Shown piece by piece: positions 55,404 to 62,918 of a DNA stretch of 64,000 nt (position 1 is its first letter; each line of letters begins with the position of its first letter). The translations under genes and the position numbers were made by a program. Source of the DNA: JAEWSN01 sp942493335 (GTDB taxonomy: Bacteria > Bacillota > Clostridia > DSM-8532); NCBI GenBank assembly GCA_942493335.1, contig OW818693.1:3472001-3536000 (forward strand). The letters run 5' to 3'. A model generated the notes under the pieces. The model searched no databases and had not been told where the DNA came from. It saw nothing but the letters and a program-made list of their open reading frames with translations.

Positions 55404-56477
55404 ATGAAAACCTATCGGGAACATTTATTCTCAGCCCGATATGCCGTACGTGGCCATCAACCGGATTCGATCCGACGTCTGTCGGAAGCGCTGGATGCGC
55501 TGGAGCAGGATCCTTTGCCGGATCTTTACGGAACAGGACCTGTCATTGAAGACTTTCAGAAGCGTATTTCGGAGGATTTTGCGAAAGCGTCTTCGGCCTT
55601 TTTCCCGAGCGGTACCATGGCACAACAGATCGCCCTCAGGATCTGGTGTGATCAGAAGAATCTGGCCCGCGTGGCCTATCATCCCCTGTGCCATTTGGAG
55701 ATCCATGAGCAGGACGGGCTGAAGAAACTACATCGTATTGAAACCGTTCTTCTGGGAGAAGCGGAACGCTTATTCACCCTGTCTGATCTGGAAAAACTGG
55801 AGGACGTCGCCTGTGTATTGTTCGAGCTTCCCCAACGTGAAATCGGCGGTCAGCTCCCGAACTGGGACGATCTCGTTGAAATGATCAGCTATTGCAAATC
55901 CAGGGGCTTCCGAACCCATTTGGACGGAGCCCGCATGCTCGAATGTCTGCCGTATTACGGCAAAACAGCGGCAGAGGTATGTGCTTTGTTCGATTCCGTA
56001 TACCTTTCCTTCTACAAAACGCTCGGAGGTGTCAGCGGCGCCATGCTTTCCGGGGATGAAGCCTTCATTTCAGAGTCCAAAGTGTGGAAGAGAAGGCATG
56101 GCGGGGACTTGTACCATTTATATCCGTACATTCTCACAGCACAACGTGCGTATGACCTCCGCAAGGACAAAATGGGTGAGTATTGGTCACTGGCTCGTTC
56201 CTATTGCGAGCGGTTGAACCGGATCCAGGGCTTCCGGACCGTGCCGGAAGTCCCGGTTTGCAACATGTTTCATGTCCATATGGCGTATCCGGCCGAGAAG
56301 GTGGAAGCGGCCCTGATCAAAGTCATGGAAGCATATGATGTCAGCCTGTTGAGCGGTCTGACCGCCCGTGGGGACGGCCAATGCGGTACGGAAATGTGGC
56401 TGGGCGACAGCTATCCACGGATCCCGCAGGAACTGCTGAACGAGGCTCTCTTGGCGTTTGCAAGGGAAATCGGGTGA
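55404..56477 (+). CDS. PLP-dependent beta-eliminating lyase / threonine aldolase family
   Basis: A 357-residue fold-type I PLP enzyme. The aldolase family block FFPSGTMAQQIALRIW lies near 70, HLDGARMLECLP near 180, and the PLP-binding Lys is in YLSFYKTLGG near 215. It probably splits L-allo-threonine/threonine or a related amino acid. AAGGGGG precedes the ATG at 55404, 34 nt after the amidotransferase stop. Family members are usually 330-350 residues. Confidence 0.9.
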   Translation: MKTYREHLFSARYAVRGHQPDSIRRLSEALDALEQDPLPDLYGTGPVIEDFQKRISEDFAKASSAFFPSGTMAQQIALRIWCDQKNLARVAYHPLCHLEIHEQDGLKKLHRIETVLLGEAERLFTLSDLEKLEDVACVLFELPQREIGGQLPNWDDLVEMISYCKSRGFRTHLDGARMLECLPYYGKTAAEVCALFDSVYLSFYKTLGGVSGAMLSGDEAFISESKVWKRRHGGDLYHLYPYILTAQRAYDLRKDKMGEYWSLARSYCERLNRIQGFRTVPEVPVCNMFHVHMAYPAEKVEAALIKVMEAYDVSLLSGLTARGDGQCGTEMWLGDSYPRIPQELLNEALLAFAREIG

Positions 56478-56483
56478 TTCGGC

Positions 56484-57020
56484 ATGCAGGATATCGATTT
56501 GAGACTGACAGACCAACAGCTTTCCGATCCGCAGTACAGCTATGTTTCGGAAGGCGACAAGCATTTCATGGTGGCGTTCGACCAGGAGATGCTTCGGCTG
56601 GGCTATGACTTCGGCGGAACGATCGGGAGCGGGTACTGCTGGGGCAGACACATGCTCATCTATGCGAAAACCGGTGTTAAAAGCAAGCAGGTGGCTGCCC
56701 GGATTTACATGCGGGAAAGCGGGATCGTTCTGCGGCTTTTCCTCAACCAGATCGACCGGCATGCCGCCAGTATCGAGCAAGCGAAACCCTTCATCCGGGA
56801 AGTGTTTACCGGTGAGCGAGCGAATTGCAATCACTGCCGCGAGGATGGGGACGGATCCTGTAAATTCAGGAAGACATACACGATCGGAGGGAAAACCTAC
56901 GAGAAGTGCAACGGCCTGACCTTTGAGTTTCATGAACCGGATTGTTCAAAATTGCCGGATTATATGGCATTGCTGAACGAGTTCTTTCCAATCGGTAAAA
57001 GAAAAAACAGTCAGCCGTGA
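56484..57020 (+). CDS. Hypothetical protein with cysteine-rich C-terminal block
   Basis: A 178-residue soluble protein I cannot assign. It starts MQDIDLRLTDQQLSDPQYSY and has a cluster FTGERANCNHCREDGDGSCKFRK followed by GKTYEKCNGLTFEF (about 108-150); the four cysteines (C-x2-C, C, C) could bind a metal. It begins 6 nt after the lyase stop with only a weak ribosome site (GGTGA), so it is likely translated with it. Confidence 0.75.
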   Translation: MQDIDLRLTDQQLSDPQYSYVSEGDKHFMVAFDQEMLRLGYDFGGTIGSGYCWGRHMLIYAKTGVKSKQVAARIYMRESGIVLRLFLNQIDRHAASIEQAKPFIREVFTGERANCNHCREDGDGSCKFRKTYTIGGKTYEKCNGLTFEFHEPDCSKLPDYMALLNEFFPIGKRKNSQP

Positions 57021-57068
57021 AATAATCGGCTTGAGAACAAGGCATTCTAAGCGTTAACTGGCGCTCAT

Positions 57069-57168
57069 CGACTGGGGTTCTGGAGCCTCGTCTGTGGTTC
57101 GGGGCTTACGACTGGGGTTCGTGGGTAACAACTGGGGTTCGCGAGTCGCGACTGGTATTCGGATTACC
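57069..57168. repeat. Five degenerate 20-bp tandem repeats
   Basis: Units begin at 57069, 57089, 57109, 57129 and 57149 with consensus CGACTGGGGTTCG followed by seven variable bases. Period is exactly 20 bp. They lie between two convergent genes, just after the stop of the AraC-type gene on the minus strand. No spacer-like unique segments separate them, so this is not a CRISPR array. Confidence 0.85.
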
Positions 57169-57170
57169 CG

Positions 57171-58031
57171 TCAGGTCCTGTCAGCCTTCCGAAATTGCCC
57201 CGGTGTGATGCCGAATCGCTGCCGGAACTGCCGGGAGAAGGAGACCTTGTCTCCAAAGCCGCATGAGCTGGCGATCTCTGACAACCCAAGTCTGGACGTG
57301 CGGATCATTGCACACGCCTTGTCCAATCGGTAGTGAATGAGGTGTTCGATCGGAGAGGTGTTGTAGACTGCCTGAAACAGCCGTGCATAATGGCGTTCCG
57401 AAAGGAACGCCATTTTTGCGAGCTCGCAGAGTGTGATTCGCTCACGGTAATGATCTTCCATGAAGCGGACCGTTTCGGATATCTGGAAATACTTCACCGA
57501 AATGCTTTCTCGTTCCGGCACAAGCTGTCGTGCAATGAACGTGATGAAGGACAGCAGGTAGGATTTGATGACCATCCGGTAGCCTTCACGACGTGCTTCA
57601 TACTCCTCTGTCATTGCCTTGCACAGGGAGAGGGCAAATGCCAGGCAGGATTCATCCAGCAGGAGCCTACTCGTGTAGTTCTGCCGGTACCGGTGGAAAG
57701 GTTCAAGAATGAACAATGCCTGGAAGCCGGGAAGCTGCCGCAATTCCGTGTCAAGCTGCAGCAACTTGTCCAGATCGAAGATGAAATTGTAGTAAACGAG
57801 ATTGTCAGTTTCGGGAATTTCGTGGGAGAACGGCGGCGTGATGACGAACACTTCACCGCGCCCAATCCTGTATTCATGGTTTTCTACCCGATGAAGGGCA
57901 CTGCCGTCCACAACGATGGATAGCTCTGTAAAGCTGTGGGTATGCCGGGGGAACGGTTCCCGCATACGACTGTCGGCGATATGGAAGGGAAATTCGATTC
58001 CCGCAAACTCAAACAGGCTGTATTCCAGCAT
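57171..58031 (-). CDS. AraC-family transcriptional regulator
   Basis: A 286-residue regulator. Residues 1-140 form a cupin sensor domain (FPRHTHSFTELSIVVDGSALHRV; GEVFVITPPFSHEI). The C-terminal 100 residues carry two helix-turn-helix motifs (ITLCELAKMAFLSERHYARLFQ and LGLSEIASSCGFGDKVSFSRQFRQRFGITPGQFR). The start ATG at 58031 is preceded by AAGGGACGG. It is divergent from the UroD-like gene and may control it. Confidence 0.92.
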   Translation of the reverse strand: MLEYSLFEFAGIEFPFHIADSRMREPFPRHTHSFTELSIVVDGSALHRVENHEYRIGRGEVFVITPPFSHEIPETDNLVYYNFIFDLDKLLQLDTELRQLPGFQALFILEPFHRYRQNYTSRLLLDESCLAFALSLCKAMTEEYEARREGYRMVIKSYLLSFITFIARQLVPERESISVKYFQISETVRFMEDHYRERITLCELAKMAFLSERHYARLFQAVYNTSPIEHLIHYRLDKACAMIRTSRLGLSEIASSCGFGDKVSFSRQFRQRFGITPGQFRKADRT

Positions 58032-58254
58032 CTTTTTCCGTCCCTTCCATGAGAACTTTATGATGGCCGTCAGGAATATGTCCGTATTATACTACGATAT
58101 GGCCGAATCTGAAATTGATATCGCCATTTTGGATGGATACACTGAAGTAGACAGCCCTATTCCACATGAAGAGAACAATTTAGCCAAGCCGATACAAGCC
58201 AATCCATGAGAACAAGCAAACCCAGTGGTAATCTCATGCCAAGGAGGAACCAGA

Positions 58255-59253
58255 ATGGGCAGACGGGAATGCATCAAGGAAGCCCTGGCACACCGCAACA
58301 GCGGCAGAGTGCCCTACGCCATCAACTTTACCGCTGAAGCGCTGGAACTGTACGGGGAAAGGCTTGTAACCGATTATGCATCGAAACAGGTCGTTGCGGA
58401 TTATCGGAGCGGGCGGCTGAATCTGGCGGAGGCCGTGTCTCTGGGCATCGGCAACCACATGCTTTACATCTATCCGCCGTGGTGGAACTGGTATCAGGTT
58501 CCTGCGCATTTCCTGACCGAGTATGATGCGCCCGAGACGCTGCCTGATACCATCGGGACCGGTAGTTACGAGGCTTTCTTCGAGAAGGTGGCCTACCTGC
58601 GGGAGCATTATGATGTCTATCTTCTCGCAACCATCTGGGGCAGTCATTGGGAAAAGGCATATTTTGCGCGCGGCATCGAAAATTTCCTCGGAGATCTGGC
58701 GGGTAGTCCGGAATGGGCAAAGGATCTGCTTGATATGATCATTCGAAAAAATCTGGTGATGCTGGAGAACTTTCTGCCGCTGGCGGGGGTGGATGGCGTC
58801 ATGCTCGGTTCCGACTGGGGCTCCCAGCACGATCTGATCATGTCTCCGGACTGCTGGAGATCCCTGATCAAAGAAGGTGAACGGCAGGAGTATGAATTGA
58901 TCAGACGGTATGGCAAGGATGTTTTCGTCCATTCATGCGGCAATATCGTGAAAATCCTGGATGACCTGACGGAGTTGGGACTTCAGGGGTTGAATCCCGT
59001 TCAGCCCGAATGCATGGACCTTGCCGATCTGAAGCGTCTTCACGGGGAGAAGCTCACCTTTTTCGGCGGCATCAGCACCCAGAAAACTTTACCCTATGGG
59101 ACTCCGGCTGAAGTGACGGAAGAGACGCGATACACGATCAGGCTGCTTGGGGAAAACAGCGGCTACATTACTGCGCCTTCCCAGGAAATCCAGACGGATG
59201 TGCCTTATGAGAATGTTTGTGCCTTGATTGACGCGGCAAAGGCGCATCAATGA
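58255..59253 (+). CDS. Uroporphyrinogen decarboxylase (UroD)-like family protein
   Basis: A 332-residue TIM-barrel protein of the UroD/MtaA/CmuA superfamily: GRVPYAINFTAEALELYG near the start, GVMLGSDWGSQHDLIMSP in the middle and HSCGNIVKILDDLTELGLQGLNPVQPE with a metal-ligand Cys/His near 226. It lacks the N-terminal RxPxWxMRQAGR of true heme UroD, so it more likely acts in methyl transfer or an unknown decarboxylation. CAAGGAGG precedes the ATG. No corrinoid protein gene is near. Confidence 0.86.
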   Translation: MGRRECIKEALAHRNSGRVPYAINFTAEALELYGERLVTDYASKQVVADYRSGRLNLAEAVSLGIGNHMLYIYPPWWNWYQVPAHFLTEYDAPETLPDTIGTGSYEAFFEKVAYLREHYDVYLLATIWGSHWEKAYFARGIENFLGDLAGSPEWAKDLLDMIIRKNLVMLENFLPLAGVDGVMLGSDWGSQHDLIMSPDCWRSLIKEGERQEYELIRRYGKDVFVHSCGNIVKILDDLTELGLQGLNPVQPECMDLADLKRLHGEKLTFFGGISTQKTLPYGTPAEVTEETRYTIRLLGENSGYITAPSQEIQTDVPYENVCALIDAAKAHQ

Positions 59254-59322
59254 AGAAATAGATGAGCGATCGACAACCAGCATTTCCTTCAGTTCGGTCT
59301 TAACTTGTATGATCGTCCTGGG

Positions 59323-60210
59323 TTAATGAAAACTAGCGAACGTTGACGCAGTGTCAGTGTGGTCTCTTTCGAATACAATCCCGCCAATGGAAATCACACC
59401 ATTGTCCATCGCAAGAGTCACGACGGCTCGATCCCGTATATAAGGCGATTTTGAGCCGACGGTCCTAATCCCGGCGAGAATCAGCATCTCCTTTTCCAGA
59501 CTGTCGCTCTTGGTTTGGATGCGGTATGTCAGCGGCTCGATCAGAAAGCAGTCATGAATGGACGAAAAATAGGTGTCATCGATCTTTATTTTGTTCATTT
59601 CCAGTTCAGCCACCCTTTGTTTCCAGCGAATCAATTCATCGTCTGAAAAATCCAGGGTGCGCGTTGTGCTATTCGACAGGCCGATCACGAACTGTCGCTT
59701 CTCTGTATTGAGTGCTTGTATGTAAGCGGATAGATCCCGGCTGCTCCAGAGCTTGTTGATCTGTTTATCGCGGTACGAGAAAAGATCAAGCTGGACATAC
59801 TCTCCGCGAGCGGATTGCATCGTGTGAATGACCGATATGATTCCATTTCCCATATCTTCAAGGGTATAGTGCTTTTTCAGTTCGCCTATATTGTTTTTTT
59901 CGGCATCGGCATTGACGTCGATATCTGCACTGGTATTGACGTCAGCAGCGATATCCGTTTCGACATCAGCATCTGCCATAGTCTCTGTCGCGGTATTGAT
60001 CGCGATCTCAGTTTTATCAATTCGAAGAACGACCTTGTCGGTGAAATAAAGCGCTGCATCAACAGGAGCTTTACGATCCTGTGATGTGAATTGCAAACTG
60101 GAAATCACCTCGCTTGTATCGGATTTTGTTCCAACAACCGACGAATAAATTGTTATGGCCAATCCTAAGAATATAAGCGACAACACAAACGATAGGATCA
60201 GTTTTTTCAT
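59323..60210 (-). CDS. Hypothetical exported or membrane-anchored protein
   Basis: A 295-residue protein with one N-terminal hydrophobic segment (LILSFVLSLIFLGLAITIY). Residues about 72-106 form an Asp/Ala-rich low-complexity stretch with repeated A-D-(I/V) units (MADADVETDIAADV..). The rest (ALYFTDKVVLRID; FVIGLSNSTTRTLDF; MLILAGIRTVGSK) is not recognised. GAGGAGA is upstream of the ATG at 60210. It lies in one unit with the OadB-like gene, 70 nt downstream of it. Confidence 0.75.
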   Translation of the reverse strand: MKKLILSFVLSLIFLGLAITIYSSVVGTKSDTSEVISSLQFTSQDRKAPVDAALYFTDKVVLRIDKTEIAINTATETMADADVETDIAADVNTSADIDVNADAEKNNIGELKKHYTLEDMGNGIISVIHTMQSARGEYVQLDLFSYRDKQINKLWSSRDLSAYIQALNTEKRQFVIGLSNSTTRTLDFSDDELIRWKQRVAELEMNKIKIDDTYFSSIHDCFLIEPLTYRIQTKSDSLEKEMLILAGIRTVGSKSPYIRDRAVVTLAMDNGVISIGGIVFERDHTDTASTFASFH

Positions 60211-60280
60211 CACGTCGCATTCTCCTCTTGTAGTCATGTCCCGACAGTGGCCGTGAGCTGCATGAATAAATCGCTTTGCG

Positions 60281-60595
60281 TTATCCAATGTTCTGCTGCG
60301 AGCGGATCTTGGTTAGCGGGAAATACATCAGCAGCAACACGACCAGAAAGCAAAGATCTATGATGGCAAAAAAATCAAATCCTGAAAAGGATGACGCAAC
60401 AAAAATGGAAGTTGGCCCATCGGCGGCGCCGATAATGCCGATGGCTTGCGCTTGTTTTGGTGAGACAGCGATAGGTAAAAAGGGTGAAAGCCTGGCCACT
60501 GCATAAATGAGCAGATCTGCAAGTAGCACGATAAAGGCACTTGCGGCCAGGTGTATTCCAAACGACCATTTTCTTGCCTTGTAAGAGTATTTCAT
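60281..60595 (-). CDS. Short protein related to Na+-translocating decarboxylase beta subunit
   Basis: A 104-residue membrane protein with two hydrophobic helices (HLAASAFIVLLADLLIYAV and FFAIIDLCFLVVLLLMYFP). Between them the motif AIGIIGAADGPTSIFVA (51-67) matches the conserved first re-entrant motif of OadB/MmdB/GcdB-type beta subunits, which are around 370-430 residues. Only this portion is present, so it cannot be a complete sodium pump. GAGGAG precedes the ATG. Whether it is a remnant or a free-standing small protein is unclear. Confidence 0.72.
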   Translation of the reverse strand: MKYSYKARKWSFGIHLAASAFIVLLADLLIYAVARLSPFLPIAVSPKQAQAIGIIGAADGPTSIFVASSFSGFDFFAIIDLCFLVVLLLMYFPLTKIRSQQNIG

Positions 60596-61005
60596 AGTGG
60601 AACTCCTCGATAAGTGATATGGCAGGGCTTACACGGGAATGGAACAAAAATCCAAATCAAGTTGTTGTTCTGATATTATCATATTTTCCCGGACGCAAGG
60701 CGAAAAAGCACTAGAATAAAGTGAATGGTGGGAAGAACAAGGATTCGGAAAATCTTAAGGGTTTCTTAAGCATATCGATGAAAAACAGGCGTTGCACGAC
60801 GGTATAATAACATTAGCAATCGATCCGGCAATAGTCATTGAAGCAGGTGCAACTTTAGCATTATGAAGAGGTGATAAAAGAGAAGAAAGAGCAATGCAGA
60901 AATCGCATGCAGAACTGGCAATACAGAAATAAGAACAAGAAAGACAAATGAGGAAGACGAAGGACGGATGTAAGAGGAAAATTAAGGAAGAAAGAGGACG
61001 GCGGA
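60596..61005. other. Intergenic region (410 bp) upstream of the two-component operon
   Basis: It holds the direct-repeat boxes and -10 at 60753-60808 and a purine-rich leader of about 190 nt before the regulator gene. No gene is supported; a 26-codon frame at 60871-60951 lacks a ribosome site. Confidence 0.55.
60753..60808 (+). promoter_or_regulatory. Direct-repeat boxes and promoter of the VanRS-like operon
   Basis: Two tcttaag heptamers (60753-60759 and 60764-60770) are 11 bp apart, one helical turn, the usual OmpR-family arrangement. A perfect TATAAT follows at 60803-60808 with no good -35. The same boxes with the same spacing recur at 62833-62850. Confidence 0.7.
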
Positions 61006-61704
61006 TTGGCTGTGAATATTCTGATCGTGGAGGATGAACAGGAAATTGCCGATTTGGTGGAAGTCTATTTGAAGTCGGAGAAGTTCAATGTCTTCAAATA
61101 TTACAACGGGAAGGATGCCATTGCCTGCATTGGCAGGGAAAAGATCGACCTTGCCATTCTGGATGTCATGCTTCCCGATATGGATGGGTTCTCCATCTGC
61201 CGGCAGATCCGAGAAAAACACAATTTTCCGGTCCTCATGCTGACGGCAAAGGATGATGAAACAGATAAAATCACAGGGCTGACCTTCGGTGCGGATGACT
61301 ATGTAACGAAGCCATTTCGGCCGTTGGAGCTGATCGCCCGTGTCAAGGCGCAACTCCGACGGTTCACCCAGTACAATCAAGGGGAATCCAGCCAGGAAGA
61401 TCATTTGATCACCTTTTCTGGGCTGGTGCTGGACAAGGCGACGCATGAATGCACATTGAATGAGAAAAAGCTGTCGCTCACACCCACCGAGTTCGCCATC
61501 CTTTGGGTTCTTTGCGCCAATCGCGGGCGGGTGCTCAGCTCGGAGGAAGTGTTCCAGGCAGTATGGGGAGAGAAGTATTTCACAAGCAGCAATAATACCG
61601 TCATGGTTCATATCCGACATTTGAGGGAAAAAATGCTGGACAGCGCAGAACAGCCCAAATACATCAAAACGGTATGGGGGGTTGGTTACAAAATTGACAA
61701 ATAA
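61006..61704 (+). CDS. Response regulator, OmpR/VanR family
   Basis: A 232-residue regulator with a receiver domain (NILIVEDEQEIADL, phospho-acceptor Asp53 in ILDVMLPDMDG, Lys in YVTKPFRPLEL) and an OmpR-type winged helix (about 135-232, LTPTEFAILWVLCANRGRVLSSEEVF; YIKTVWGVGYK). The start may be the TTG at 61006 or the GTG two codons later; the ribosome site is modest. It overlaps its kinase gene. VanR-like proteins control cell-wall precursor or antibiotic responses. Confidence 0.95.
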   Translation: MAVNILIVEDEQEIADLVEVYLKSEKFNVFKYYNGKDAIACIGREKIDLAILDVMLPDMDGFSICRQIREKHNFPVLMLTAKDDETDKITGLTFGADDYVTKPFRPLELIARVKAQLRRFTQYNQGESSQEDHLITFSGLVLDKATHECTLNEKKLSLTPTEFAILWVLCANRGRVLSSEEVFQAVWGEKYFTSSNNTVMVHIRHLREKMLDSAEQPKYIKTVWGVGYKIDK

Positions 61705-62827
61705 TCGAGTCGCAAGAAAGAATGATTATTCAAAATTCAAGCAAAAAGTATTCTCTCAAATGCTGCTCATCACGTTTATTACGGCAGCGGCGGTTATTCT
61801 GCTGCGATTTATGATCCAAAAGAACTTCAACGTGGGGGACCGGATTGTACATTTTCTTGAGAATACGATCGGATTTAGCGAGAACACCGCAATGATGCTT
61901 TATCGGATGTTATTTCTCAACAATATGGAAATCATCACGTTACTTGTTATTCTCGTGTTTCTGGTCGTCGTCCTCCAGTTTTCCATTTCAAGATTTGTGA
62001 AATATTTCGATGAGATCAGTGACGGAATGGATCGACTTACGGAGGAATCCAAAGAGGAGTTGTTCCTGTCGCCGGAACTGGATTTCATGGAGGTAAAGCT
62101 GAATCAGATCAAAAGAAAACTGGACAAACAAAAGAAGGTTGCCGAGGAGGCTGAACGACGCAAAAACGATCTGGTGGTTTATCTGGCACATGACATCAAA
62201 ACACCCCTGACCTCCGTGATCGGGTACTTGAGCCTTTTGGATGAGGCGCCTGACATGCCGGTGGAACAGAAATCCAAGTACATCGGAATTACTTTGGCGA
62301 AGGCTTACCGCCTCGAGCAGCTGATCAATGAGTTTTTTGAGATTACACGCTTCAATCTGCAAACAATTGTTTTGAACAAGGAAAAGATCAAGTTGCTGTT
62401 CATGCTCCAGCAGATGGCAGATGAATTCTACCCGATGCTGTCTCCTCAGGGGAAACAGGTAACCGTCCATGTACCGGACGGACTCACTTTATGGGGAGAT
62501 GCGGATAAATTGGCGCGTGTATTCAACAATATCCTGAAAAACGCAATTGCCTATAGTGATGCGAATAGCATCATCGACATCTCTGCCAGACAGGCGGAGA
62601 AGGATATTTTCATCACCTTCACGAACCAGGGAACTCCAATCCCGCAGGGAAGGCTTGATACGATCTTTGAGAAATTCTACAGGCTGGATTCCTCGCGCTC
62701 TTCCAATACAGGTGGAGCCGGATTGGGTCTGGCCATTGCACAGGAAATTGTCACCGCCCATGAGGGGAAGATTTCAGTGGAAAGCACCACGGAGAAAACC
62801 GCATTCATGGTCACTCTGCCGATGTAA
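61694..62827 (+). CDS. Sensor histidine kinase, VanS-like
   Basis: A kinase of about 377 residues. TM1 is MLLITFITAAAVILLRFM; TM2 is IITLLVILVFLVVVLQFSI; the short extracellular loop between them is about 40 residues. H-box YLAHDIKTPLTSVIGYLSLL is followed by the ATPase motifs NILKNAIAYS, RLDTIFEKFYRLD and GGAGLGLAIAQEI. The start is uncertain: TTG at 61694 has a G-run 12 nt upstream, TTG at 61682 is too close to it. Translation is coupled to the regulator gene, whose stop lies at 61704. Confidence 0.93.
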   Translation: MTNNRVARKNDYSKFKQKVFSQMLLITFITAAAVILLRFMIQKNFNVGDRIVHFLENTIGFSENTAMMLYRMLFLNNMEIITLLVILVFLVVVLQFSISRFVKYFDEISDGMDRLTEESKEELFLSPELDFMEVKLNQIKRKLDKQKKVAEEAERRKNDLVVYLAHDIKTPLTSVIGYLSLLDEAPDMPVEQKSKYIGITLAKAYRLEQLINEFFEITRFNLQTIVLNKEKIKLLFMLQQMADEFYPMLSPQGKQVTVHVPDGLTLWGDADKLARVFNNILKNAIAYSDANSIIDISARQAEKDIFITFTNQGTPIPQGRLDTIFEKFYRLDSSRSSNTGGAGLGLAIAQEIVTAHEGKISVESTTEKTAFMVTLPM

Positions 62828-62832
62828 GAAAA

Positions 62833-62888
62833 TCTTAAGAAATTCATAAGTTGGAATTCCGATATGGCTCCTTGTTCTGGTGTTGAAT
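62833..62888 (+). promoter_or_regulatory. Direct-repeat boxes and putative promoter of the carboxypeptidase gene
   Basis: tcttaag (62833-62839) and tcataag (62844-62850) are 11 bp apart as at 60753. A weak -10 (TTGAAT, 62883-62888) lies at the same distance, 33 bp, from the box end as the TATAAT of the regulator operon. This suggests that the VanR-like protein activates both. Confidence 0.6.
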
Positions 62889-62918
62889 GAGATCATCACG
62901 GAACAAGGAGTTGCCTTT

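Noticed and set aside
57069..57168. CRISPR array
   Set aside because: Repeat units are directly adjacent with degenerate ends and no unique spacers; no cas genes are present.
58060..58209. 49-codon open frame (contains DIAILDGYTEVDS)
   Set aside because: The sequence looks somewhat protein-like, perhaps a gene remnant, but there is no ribosome site and it lies in the divergent promoter region.
60871..60951. 26-codon Lys/Glu/Asn-rich small open frame beginning with GTG
   Set aside because: No ribosome site at suitable distance and low-complexity composition; probably part of the purine-rich leader.
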